Position numbers and translations under genes: made by a program
Notes under the pieces: generated by a model
What the model was told of the DNA's origin: nothing
Database searches by the model: none
Seen by the model: the letters and a program-made list of their open reading frames with translations, nothing else
Shown here: positions 1 through 10,475 of the stretch, piece after piece
Layout of the letters: the number at the start of each line of letters is the position of its first letter
How positions within the stretch are numbered: the stretch's first letter is position 1
Assembly (NCBI GenBank): GCA_018257865.1
Contig: JAEUBA010000011.1
Span: 62,001-126,000, forward strand
Length of the DNA stretch: 64,000 bases
Origin: Stereocaulon alpinum
Taxonomy: Eukaryota > Ascomycota > Lecanoromycetes > Lecanorales > Stereocaulaceae
Direction: 5' to 3'

Positions 1-1
1 T

Positions 2-2224
2 GAGGACACCTCATCATTCAAGGACGACGATAGCGCAGCATGGGCCGCATTCTCCTCGAGATTTGCCTCAATAGGGAAATCTGTGACATCTATTTACTGG
101 CCGGACTTCGTCGGTAAAATTGCAGATCAAATTCTTCCAGAATGGGCTCAAGCATTACCCGACTATGTTACGAAGCTACAAAAAGAAATAGAGATGGCAC
201 CAGGGTCCTTAGCAGAGGAGATATGGCAAGACGCACAGGATTCGGACCTCCATCCAAACATCAAGGCTCACGCTCAAGTCCGCATCAGCAAAGACTTATG
301 TCCTGATGAGTTGGCATTCATTGATAAGAGGAAGAGGTATACAACACAGGCTTTAGCGAGGTATCTAGGCATCCCTGAGGCTGAGGTTGATCCCCGAGAC
401 GTCCCTACCATTGCAATGTGCGGATCTGGTGGGGGCCTACGCGCGCTGGTCGCTGGGGCATCATCTTTCCTAAGCTCTCAAGAGGCAGGTCTATTTGATT
501 GCGCGACTTACACAGCCGGAGTCAGTGGTAGCTGTTGGCTGCAGACGTTGTACTTTTCCAGCCTTGGTGCTCGCAGACATGGTAGCATCATAGAACATTT
601 AAAGCGTCGGATTGGAGTCCATATTGCGTACCCACCGAGCTTCCTAGAGCTTCTCACCAGAGCGCCCACGAACAAATATCTCCTTTCTGGTCTAATTGAG
701 AAGCTCAAAGGAGACCCAAACGCTAGTTTCGGTCTCGTCGATGTCTATGGTGTACTTCTTGCTTCTCGACTACTGGTGCCGCGAGACGAGCTTGGCGTGG
801 ATGATCGGGACCTTAAACTTTCCAATCAGCGAACTTATCTTGCAGAGGGGGCCAACCCACTGCCGATTTACGCAGCTGTGAGACACGAGATACCGATAGA
901 GGAGCAGAAGGCCGAAGATAAGAAAGCCACAGGGAAAGTCTCAGATGCTGTAAAGGAGGAAGCGAAAAGGGAGGCTTGGTTTCAGTGGTTTGAATTTACT
1001 CCCTACGAGCTCTTCTGCGAAGAATGGGACGCAGGTATACCATCGTGGAGCATCGGTCGACACTTCTCTCAGGGCCGAGGACTTTTCAACGACCGTGATC
1101 TTGCTCTTCCTGAGCTGGGTATACCTTTTATGATGGGTGTATGGGGCTCAGCCTTCTGCGCAACCCTTGCCCATTACTATAAAGAAGTTCGCCCTATTGT
1201 CAAGGGACTGATAGGTTTTGCAGGGATCGATGATCTAATTGAAGGAAGGAACGATGACTTGATCAAAGTACATCCCATAGATCCTGGATCTATTCCGAAC
1301 TACGCCCTTGGTCTGGAAGGTCTGTTACCAGCAACGTGCCCCAAGAGCATATTTCAGGACAGGTATCTCGAATTAATGGACGCGGTAAGCAGATTGTCTT
1401 ATTACATGCCTGAGGATGTCCTTCGTCTCTTCGACACTTCGAAGTACAACAATCAATACTAACGTGCCCATTATTAGGGCATGTCCAATAACCTCCCACT
1501 ATACCCTCTTCTTCGGAAAGGCCGCGATGTTGATATTATTGTTTGTTTCGACGCCAGTGCAGACATCAAACAGGAGAATTGGCTTTCCGCGGCCGATGGC
1601 TACGCGAAGCAGAGGGGCATCAAAGGCTGGCCTGTAGGTGCTGGCTGGCCGAAAGAGAAAGACGACACGAAGAAGGAGCTCGATGCTGCTGACGCCGCAA
1701 CAGCACAAGAAGCTGCCGGGAAAATTGCTGACGCACGAGAAGAGCAGAGAGAAAAGTCGCAGAATGAGACCCAGAAAGCAATCGACAAGGGCCGAAACCA
1801 GAATCAGAATGATTCCGATCTTGGTTATTGTAATGTCTGGGTTGGCACAACCATGGAGCGGAGGAGCGATACTGAGTACCCACAAAGCAAACGTGTGGAC
1901 CAAGACGCAGATTGGCAACTTCTAGCTCCTGATGCAGGCATCACGGTAGTCTATTTCCCTTTCCTACCGAACCCCAAGATTGAAGGCGTTGACCCCAATA
2001 TCTCTCCATATCTCAGCACCTGGAACTTCATCTACACACCCGAGGAGATTGACAAGGTGGTCTCTCTCGCGCGCGCTAATTTCGAGGCTGGGAAGGACCA
2101 AACGAAGCGTACAGTCAGAGCCGTGTATGAGCGGAAGAAAACGAGACGAATAGAGGCAGAGGAGAAAGACGAGTGGAGGCGATGGAGAAATCATTGGAAG
2201 GAGCATGGGGATCACTTTCAGTGA
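2..2224 (+). CDS. Cytosolic phospholipase A2-like lipase, 5' partial
   Basis: Two exons are visible: up to 1384 and 1478..2224, with the intron 1385-1477 opening GTAAGC and carrying a CTAAC-type branch point. The frame is open from base 2 with no ATG, so the true start lies left of the window. About 710 residues are present. Family marks of the PLA2c (cPLA2/phospholipase B) fold are a glycine-rich CGSGGG loop near base 420, the nucleophile motif GVSGS near base 520, and after the splice a DAGMSNNLPLYPLL block followed by CFDASAD, which should hold the catalytic Asp of the Ser-Asp dyad. The splice restores exactly this block, which is why I trust the intron. In this family the enzyme hydrolyses acyl chains from glycerophospholipids or lysophospholipids. 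There is no C2 domain in the part seen. The C-terminal 100 residues are highly charged. Confidence 0.88.
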
Positions 2225-4266
2225 AGCTTGATGTTCTGAATGCATATGATGCTTTTCTTCTACGATACCCAGGCAACGTTAGATTCCGTCCCAAAGTAAG
2301 CTATACTACTATTCGTTTAGTCTTTATATATTATATCCTCCACGGAAAGGATACTTGTATCACATCCGAATACTTCTTGTAACCTGGGCTTCTGCAGTGG
2401 GCCGGAAACTACAATTGTAGTTCCTACGTAGACAACGAGTGAAAAGCTGATATTCAGGGACCACAATTGGTCTTTGCAATACCCGGCTGTATTATCAGAG
2501 AACTATCTGCCGGGTCAAAACGAATCCAACAACATCTCATCCTCACCATCTCCTTCCCCAACCCCAAAAGTCCCGCCACAGTTCCCACACCTCACCTTCC
2601 CATCTCCTCGCTTCCGCGCATACTTCTCGACCACAATCGTCCCCACGCCCGGCATACCATCTACCTCTGCACTTTCATATTCCAGGAAAGCCAGATCAGG
2701 ATCCTCACTGAGCAACCTTTCCGGCTTCCCACGTGACCGCAGCAAAATTATAAGAAACGGAGACGGAAGGGAGAGAAGCTTCTCATTTCTGGTTTACCGC
2801 TAAGTCGCCTCGATACCTCTACCTTATAGTATGTATCTCTCGTAATATTATCAGCTAGCCCCGTGCCCTGATACGCTGAGTAATGCATCAGTGGTTGTAT
2901 GGGGAAGGTAACACTGCTACAGCTAATTAACCAGCTAGTTACATGTCGGTATTGCTGTTTGTAGCGGCTGTGGACTGCGCTAGTGGTGATTTGTATGACA
3001 TGACTTGTTGGAGACTCTTAGGAATTGGTAAGGATTGTAGGCGCGCATGTGGATGTAGGAGATGAGTTGTAGGTGGTGGTGGTGGTTGTTGTTATCAAAG
3101 GGAGATTTAGATTGGCTCGCTTCAGGTTCAGGCCTGCAGGTATTACTCCAAGTGAGTACTTCTCACGTCCAATTAATGAGGGAAAAGCCGTTGACATTGG
3201 TATGAGTTCGCCATTTAATTGCATGCAAGTATTTGTTTTCGTGGCGGTAAAGAATTCCTGGGTCCAAGTTATCCACCGCTTGATGCGATATGCCTATGCA
3301 CGATCGTGCAACTTCGAAAAGGTCAGATGCAATCACCATAGTACTAATTGATTACGCGTTCTAAAGTTTGATATTTCAATGAACGTGGAGAAATTGCTGA
3401 GTAGTTCGTCATACCAACACTCATAGCTCAGACACGCAGTTCAAAGAACAGCCGAGATACCCAACGTAAGTGAGACGGCGAAGGAAAGTAATATTAAAAG
3501 CCGTGGTAATTCGGATATGCACCAAAAACGCCGACACGACGCAAAGACATCGGCATACATCAAGAACTTGTTTTTATAGACTAGCAAAATCAACAGCGAT
3601 GCTTGAAATAGAGGTTAGAAAGACGAGAGTCTCATGCGGCCTTACAGTAGCTAAAAGCGTGATGAACTGCTATTTTCTACCTCCAAAATTATTCGATAGA
3701 CGTAGGAATTGTGGCCGAAGCCGGTGCAGGCATAGTATTACTGATCAAGGATGACTGGTCTGCGAGAGGTATCGTTCTCGTGGTAGAGGGCAGTAAATGA
3801 AGTGGACTGCCTGGGAAATTCTATACGTTGAATGTTAGCAACGGCATTGAATTCCTCAAAGTATTCATCGTCGTGGCTTACCAGGTTGCTTAGGTCGAAG
3901 CTCAGGCCTTCTGCTCCCCAGTAACCACTGTATGAATTCTCTAGTAACAAGCATTGGGAGCTCCCAGATCCGACATGCAATCATCATAGTATAGGTAATC
4001 TGGCTATTGGCTGCAGGGCTGGACAAAAAGGAGCGGAGAACGCAGCATGATTCGCTGAGTTGAAGACCATTGCATGAAGCACGAGCAGAATATCTTCTTA
4101 GACTAACTCTCAATCATGTTCTACTCGTCGCTGTTTTCCATTTAAAACTGATATGCGACCACAATCCAACACCATGTCATGGGAATGGACTGGCTCTGTC
4201 AAGCATCATACATTTGAGGTAAGCGCAGCGATGGAGATGGGCAGAAGATCAATAGCTACACAGTTC
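2225..4266. other. Intergenic region, no supported gene
   Basis: About 2 kb separates the lipase stop from the ATRIP-like stop. Overlapping open frames on both strands at 2474-2803 are a product of a CT-rich patch and have no recognisable motif, apart from one CxxC pair on the minus strand. A GGT/GTT microsatellite lies near 3073-3095. A minus-strand frame at 3738-3980 looks protein-like but matches nothing I recognise. No tRNA was seen. Confidence 0.6.
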
Positions 4267-6820
4267 CTACTTCCTACTTACCGGCGCACTACTGAAAGCC
4301 TCTACCAATTGCTCGGCCTCTTCAGGGCTTACCCTCGCCTCCAGCATCTGATGTGCACAATCCACAACATCATCCTCAATATCCTGCTCATAGAACCCCC
4401 CCTCGCTGAACGCCAGTCTCGTAAGCACGATGAGAAATTTCTTCTCTCCACCCGGTACAACGCTGAGCTTCGCTTGCATATTGATAAGATGCGGATAATT
4501 TGTTGTTAGATAGTAAAGTAGTCGAGTGGAGGTATTGACAAGGGCGATGCGCAGCTCGTGGCCATACTGATGGTCGTAGACGCGGCTAAGCTCGTCGTTC
4601 ATGACGCGGACAAGGCAGCCGATCACGAGGCGGTGTTTGGCCAGAGCTTCGGCGCTGTGAGTGGTGTTGCACATGGCTTCTATGAGGTAGAGAACTTCTA
4701 GGCGTAGGTTACATAACTCAGCAGTATCTGGTAGGTCTTCTCCAGTAGGTGGGCGAGGGTTGTTAATAAGCAGGTGTGAAAGGTTGTCGATGACGTGGGC
4801 TTCGGATGCGTCTTGCTGCCCGTTGTTTGGTGGGACTATCATAGCAAAGGACTGATCGAGGATACTGGTACGTAATAGGCTGAGCATCATATGGATCTCC
4901 TCCAGAGGGTTGACGAAGTTGAGGAGCATCATAATAAAGTCAAAACGCATGGTACGCCAGAAGCGGATGATCTCTTCGTCGTCGCATTGGCAATCGTAAG
5001 CCATCATTAGCATTATTTGTAGGCATTCTGAGCATTCTATGTCTGCTTTATCCTTTCGGGGAGGCTGCTTCTTACATCGTGGAACCAGAATAATATCGGC
5101 TGTGGACTGGACCAAGCCCATTAATTCATTGGTGAGATCTGGCGCTGTTCTGATAGGGTTAAGCTCTAGTATGAATTTGACAAAGTCTACGAGGAGGTGC
5201 ACTGGCTGATGCTAGGGAGAGGCTTAGCACGGATCTGGTCCGAGGACTGTAACATTACTTACGTATGCCTCTTCCATGGATTGCGACCATAACGAGATGA
5301 CAATAAGAGCAATTGCCACTGGAAAACTCTCCGAAATAGGGTGAAATGTAAGAGTCGACATCTTGTCAAGCAGTAACGTTGACAGGGGTCGATCTCGGTT
5401 GGAGGGGAATGAAAATGTCGCCAAACGCTCAAAGGTCCTTGGCTCTTCAGGACTCAATCGATGATTCAGAAGCTTTTGAGTAAGCTGGGCAAAATTAGAG
5501 CTTAGTTCCGTAATTAGATTATGCATAGGCCACTCGCCTGAAATCGTGGATCTGGTCGCCCATGAGGTTGGAGAACGGCAGCTGGTGCAGCATCTTTGGG
5601 TTGCACGACTTCCTCGAATGAGTCAGCTTGTCTAGGTTCCGCGAGCTCTAAGGGTTTGACAGGACTGTCTTCTGTGGCCTTTCGCTTCCTCTTAGTCCCG
5701 CCTTTCGGTGTACCAGCTTTTGACCTTAAGACTAATCTCGAAGGAGATAGAGGTTGGACTTCGTCGTCATCAAAGCCATCCCCATGTGGCAAAGCTTTGA
5801 TCTTCCTGGGCGTTGTGGGATGATTCTCCTTGCCCGTTACCTTCTCCCCTCCTTTCTTGATAGCTCGTTGCAAGTTTCTGATCTCCTTCGTTCCTTCGGC
5901 AAGGTCATTTTCGAGGAAGTCCTTTTCCGTTGCGATTTTCTGGAGCTCTGCTCTTGCCCTCTCGACCTCGATCCTTTGGCGAGCGGCTTCATCGGCGTGC
6001 AATTTTTGCAGTGAATGGGTGCGAAGTTCAAATTCCTTTTCCACCTTCGTTGCATTAGCTCGTACGATAGCAATCTCTCCAGCCTTGGCATAGGCGCTGT
6101 CGTTGGCGTTTTGGATTCCCTTCTGAAGTGCTTCACGTTCTCGTAACAGCTGATAACAACCAGTCAGCGACTAAATTTCCTGTAAATGGCCTTGAAAGAC
6201 AGGCGAACCTTTTGAACTTGAGCTTGAAGAGCCTCTACATCAGCAACACCGTGGGGAGGTGGCTGAACGGTAGCGTCTCCACCCTGAGATCGCACTGCGT
6301 CCGTCCCTTGGACGCTGTTGTGCTTTTGTTGAGGTACAGCTACATTTCTAAAAGGCACACGGACAGCTGATTTTTCTCTCGCATACGGCTCCGGTGCCCT
6401 TGGCTCAGACGGCTGGGCGCCATATCGCTGCTGTCGCCATTGCTCCCTTTGTGAGCTTTCCGAAGGATTTTGATCAGTGGCCCTTACGTCGAATTTTGCA
6501 GCTAAAGCTGGCTGCTCTGCGGCATCAAAGATCTCACCATCTAGCATCTCATCATCGAACTCTCCATAATCCGAGGACGGCGGCTGGAAGTTGTCTGGAT
6601 CATTGGCATTGACAGAGGGCTTGCCGACAGACAGCCGTCCCAAGCCGCCTGTCAGATCAGAAGGATGTGGCCTTGGTGGAGGTCTTAAGGTAGGGAGTTT
6701 TTCACGAGGTTGCTGAGTAGATCGGACTGCGTCCTCTTGAAGTTCATGAAAGGCATAGTCGGGCAAAGCGTCTATGTCATCATCTGAATATCTATCATCT
6801 TCGACAGCCTGGTCTTCCAT
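4267..6820 (-). CDS. rad26: ATRIP/Rad26-type DNA damage checkpoint protein
   Basis: This is read as the fungal Rad26/UvsD/Lcd1 family, the partner that recruits ATR (Mec1/Rad3) kinase to RPA-coated single-stranded DNA. I start at the ATG at 6820, because an acidic DDRYSDDDIDALPDYAF stretch right after it matches the family's usual beginning. Exon 1 (6820-6209) is disordered and acidic. It splices over 6150-6208 into a coiled-coil exon from 6149 (LLREREAL...), expected for dimerisation. A basic segment with KRKRK may be a nuclear signal. The helical C-terminal part is in 5526-5263 and, after an intron near 5262-5212 with a GTAAGT donor, in about 5211-4267. The frames at 6149-5514 and 5526-5263 differ and overlap, and I could not find a clean splice between them. 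That middle junction (about 5510-5660) is unresolved. The gene is divergent from the CDS1 gene. Confidence 0.72.
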
Positions 6821-7327
6821 GACATTCTTTGTAAACCTGCATTGATACCTAGAGCTATCTGAATGCTTCTCTACATGTTGAAAGTTAAGGTATACGTTGA
6901 AGTGTGACATAAGAGGCATGAGAGGCTTGCGAAGGGTCTAATGAGTGTCAAACGGGCGGGTATTTCGGCTAGGGCTGAGTGGCGCTAAATAGGTGCGGCT
7001 ACCAATATGACGCTCCCCGAGCTGGAACCAACTCACGCGAACCACCTCAAACGTGAGTAGCAGCGCTATCACGAAGCCCATTAGCTTCTCGCATACGGCC
7101 AGTGTGGTCGCGTCAACTCGTACTTACTGTCTGCTCTCCTTACGATCTCTGTCGAGTTGATTACGGAGAACCGCGGCAGCCAAGACGCAAGACCGAACCT
7201 CTCCAACCGTTATTGCCGGCTTGCAACGCTCACCAAGCAATAAATCTAGACAAAGTCGGTGATAGCTCCTGGATGGTCAAGAGGCTCCCAAGAACCATTT
7301 TCAGCCGCGTGCTCTGCGCTAAAGGTT

Positions 7328-8907
7328 ATGGCGAAGCCACGACGAGGTGTTCAATTTCAGCACAGGGGAAGCAACAACCACAATGGCAGGAGACTTAGTA
7401 TCTCCGAGAGTGATAGTGTTCCAGAACCAGGAAGCCCAACAGGAGCTGCAATGAATGGAAAGTTGGAAACAAGCAAAGAGGAGGTAAGTCGCTCTCCGCA
7501 AGAAGACACAAACATCACCGCTTGAGGAGAGTTCATCGCATGCTGACGCAGGCATGCCTTTAGGACGAAATTCCACCTCAATCAGAATACGAGAAGAAAA
7601 AGCAAAATTTCATCACACGGGCGATATGGACCTTGGTTATGATGGCCGCCTTCTTCACGGCGATGTTCTCAGGTCATCTGTACATCATAGCTATCATCAC
7701 AGGGATCCAGGTTATGTCGTTCAAGGAAGTCATTGCGATTGCCAATGTGCCGAGCAGAGCTAAAAATCTACGATTCACGAGGTCGCTCAATTGGTACTTC
7801 CTGGGAACAACGATGTACTTTCTCTACGGGGAGAGTGTCATATACTATTTCAAGCATATCGTGCTTGTGGACAAAGTCTTGCTTCCTTTCGCGACCCACC
7901 ATCGCTTTATAAGCTTCATGCTGTATGTGATTGGTGAGTTTACGCTTCTGATTGTACATTTATGAAAGACGACGACTCATGTGGCTGTGCAGGCTTCGTC
8001 TTCTTTGTTGGCTCTCTCCAGAAGGGCCATTATCGCTTCCAATTCACACAATTTGCCTGGACACATATGGCGCTTTACCTCATCGTCGTTCAGGCTCACT
8101 TCGTCATGAACAACATTTTCGAGGGTATGATCTGGTTCTTCCTCCCTGCATCACTCGTTATCACCAACGATATCTTCGCCTACATCTGCGGTATCGCTTT
8201 CGGGCGTACTCAGCTCATCAAACTATCACCCAAGAAGACTGTGGAAGGATTTGTCGGCGCTTGGATCTGCACCATATTCTTCGGCTATGCAATGACGAAC
8301 ATTTTGATGCGGTACAAGTACTTCATTTGCCCAGTAAATGTATGCCTTCACCTCCGCATCCATGGTTTCTGTCATAAGCTGACAATCTTAGGACCTTGGG
8401 GCGAACATCTTCACCGGCCTTGAGTGTACACCCAATCCAGTCTTCCTCCCCCAAGCCTACCGCATTCCCTCCCTCATCACCAATATTCCCCTGCCGGGAT
8501 CCTTCCACATCCCCTCAGTCGTCCACATCGCCCCCATGCAGTTCCACATTCTCGTCTTCGCAACCTTTGCCTCTCTAATTGCACCATTCGGCGGCTTTTT
8601 CGCGAGCGGTCTCAAGCGGACATTCAAGGTAAAAGACTTTGGTGAATCGATCCCGGGGCATGGCGGGATTACTGACCGCATGGACTGCCAATTCATCATG
8701 GGCTTCTTCGCTTTCATGTATTATCAAAGCTTTATCGCAGTATACAAAGCCAGCGTTGGCGATGTGATCCAGAGGGCCATTCAGGGTCTGGACCACGACG
8801 AGATGATGGAAGTGGTTAAAGGACTGAGCAAGCATTTGGTCAACCAAGGCGTGGTGCAGGAAGGTGTCTTGGGATGCCTGGCAGACTTTGTAGGAAAGAA
8901 GAGATGA
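7328..8907 (+). CDS. CDS1: Phosphatidate cytidylyltransferase (CDP-diacylglycerol synthase)
   Basis: Four exons, 7328..7483, 7564..7933, 7993..8333 and 8392..8907, give 460 residues in consistent phase. The enzyme makes CDP-diacylglycerol from phosphatidic acid and CTP in the ER membrane, feeding phosphatidylinositol, phosphatidylserine and cardiolipin synthesis. A disordered N-terminus (MAKPRR...) precedes about eight hydrophobic segments, starting at the block IWTLVMMAAFFTAMF. The C-terminal third carries the CTP-transferase signature KVKDFGESIPGHGGITDRMD near 8625-8690, including the family's conserved GHGG and DRxD. The start was chosen because MAKPRR resembles the usual fungal N-terminus; an upstream in-frame GTG was ignored. 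All three introns are short (80, 59 and 58 bases). Confidence 0.95.
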
Positions 8908-9356
8908 ATAGATAATGAGGAAAGGGATATTGTGAGCGACAGCATTTTCGCATGCGCCAGTCGATGAATACTGGTATGATTTTGGGCTTTCAATTCGGAA
9001 TGGAAATGGGTAGGGATGGGTACAGGTGTGGGAATCTGCGTGTAGGTACCTTTGATAAGCGACTTTTCTATTCGCCGTAACGAGCAGTTTTGATAGCAAA
9101 CATGTAAAATACATTAAACATACATTGCCACTCGATCTCCCTCTCGACATCCCATCCTGTTTCTCCCATATTGATGGCCACTTTCTGAACAGGCTACTGC
9201 CTCGCTGGTGGCTTATCGAGCAGATCCTCTCTGATTCCACATCCCTCAGCATTGACCCTCGAGGAAGCAGTCTTTCATCATCTCGTCAAGGTTTTACTAA
9301 CCCCCCTCCTCATCCTTCATAGACAAGCTCCTTCAACCCCAAACCCCCAACCATCC
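8908..9356. other. Tail-to-tail spacer between CDS1 and MED21
   Basis: Both flanking genes end here, so this is shared 3' UTR and terminator space. The part from about 9290 is very C-rich, continuing the skewed composition of the MED21 3' exon. Nothing else was seen. Confidence 0.5.
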
Positions 9357-9993
9357 TCAGCCCTCCCACTCATAAACCCTCAACCTCACCCCCCCAATAA
9401 CCCCCTCAACAACCCCAACCCACCGCTCCCTCTCCCCCTCAACCCCCCTCCTCTCCTCCAAAACACCCCTCAACTCCCCCTCCAGCACCCTAATCCTCTC
9501 CTCCTGACTCCCCCTCCCCTCCCCCACCCCCGGCAGCACCCCAATCAAATACTCAATCTGCCTCGTCTTCAATATCAAATCATGCGCCAGCTCTTTCTGC
9601 GCCGCTGCAAACGTATTTGGGGAGTCCGGGCGTTGTTCCAGGGGGAGGGAGGAGGGGTCAGAGGCGTCTTGGGAGGTTTGGGAGGGCTGGGAGGGTTGGC
9701 TGGGGTTGGTGGTGGTGGTGGTGGTGGTGGTGAGGCTGCTTGTGTGGGAGGTGTTGGGGTGGGGAATGGAGCCGTTTACGCCGCCTGTTGAGGCTGTGGT
9801 GGAGGAGGAGGAGGAAGGGAGAGGTGGGGGTGGTGGAAGGGGAGAGGCGTTGTGGTGGAGAGAGATGTAGCGGATTGAGGCGTAGAATTGTGTTGCTAGC
9901 TGGGGGACGCGTCAGTGAGTGCTGGAATTTGAGTGGGGAATGATGACGTACCTGCTCGTAGCAGTCTTGGAGCTGGGTCAGGCGGTCTGCCAT
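9357..9993 (-). CDS. MED21: Mediator complex subunit Med21 (Srb7)
   Basis: Exon 1 is 9993-9952 and exon 2 is 9899-9357; the intron 9900-9951 has a GTACGT donor and a CTGAC branch point. The product is 194 residues. The start MADRLTQLQDCYEQ joined to LATQFYASIRYISLHHN is the family hallmark, and the block LILKTRQIEYLIGVLPGV matches the second Med21 helix that pairs with Med7. Med21 is an essential hinge subunit of the Mediator middle module, linking activators to RNA polymerase II. Odd points are a Thr tract (ACC repeat, plus-strand GGT repeat near 9710-9730) between the two conserved helices, and a strongly purine-rich coding strand in the last third that encodes Glu/Arg/Gly-rich coil. The Copia element begins 282 bases upstream of the start codon. 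Confidence 0.92.
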
Positions 9994-10270
9994 TGCTTCA
10001 ATGGGGGTGTGTAGGAAATGGAAGGTATTCAAGATTCTACGAATCTTAAAGCCGTCCGGGGTCGAAGCATGGGGGATCAGCCCCTACGGTTCGGGGCGCA
10101 AGGGCGGGCCGTGATCGTTTCTCTGGGACGTTGTCATCCCGAAAACCGAGCCGAATGTGGCGACATTAGAAGACGCTCCAAACGCCATCAAAAGCTAATT
10201 CGGTTCTCTTGGCTTCGGCAAATCATTGGCTTATCTGGGTTGGAGGACAATCTTTAGAGATATAACGACG

Positions 10271-10275
10271 GTGGG
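10271..10275. repeat. Target site duplication, left copy (GTGGG)
   Basis: The five bases GTGGG directly precede the LTR start TGTCGG. The same five bases follow the right LTR at 15596-15600. Five-base duplications are usual for LTR retrotransposon integrases. Confidence 0.93.
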
Positions 10276-10475
10276 TGTCGGAATAACGTCGCTCCGCTCC
10301 GCAACTAGCGGCTTGGCGCCAACTCCTCGATAAAACACCATAGCTTAGCTAGCTAGATTCAATCGAATCCCCAGTTTACCAAGCCTAATAGACACCCTGT
10401 AATCAGGTTATCCGGGGTAGGTAATAGGGGATTAAGCTACTAATCAGTATAACCTAGCAAGAGGGTATACCGACA
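10276..10475 (+). repeat. 5' LTR of the Copia element
   Basis: 200 bp, starting TGTCGG and ending CCGACA, so the ends are a 6-bp inverted repeat. It differs from the 3' LTR at 11 positions, all transitions. Eight of these look like C-to-T or G-to-A changes in this copy, seven of them in CpA/TpG context. Confidence 0.95.

Noticed and set aside
2474..2803. Open frames on both strands in a CT-rich patch
   Set aside because: Low-complexity composition explains both frames; no motif, no splice logic, no recognised family.
4119..4282. Extra 3' exon of the ATRIP-like gene after a GTAAGT site at 4281
   Set aside because: The extra exon would encode only a short non-family tail, whereas reading through ends naturally at 4267 after a family-like C-terminus.
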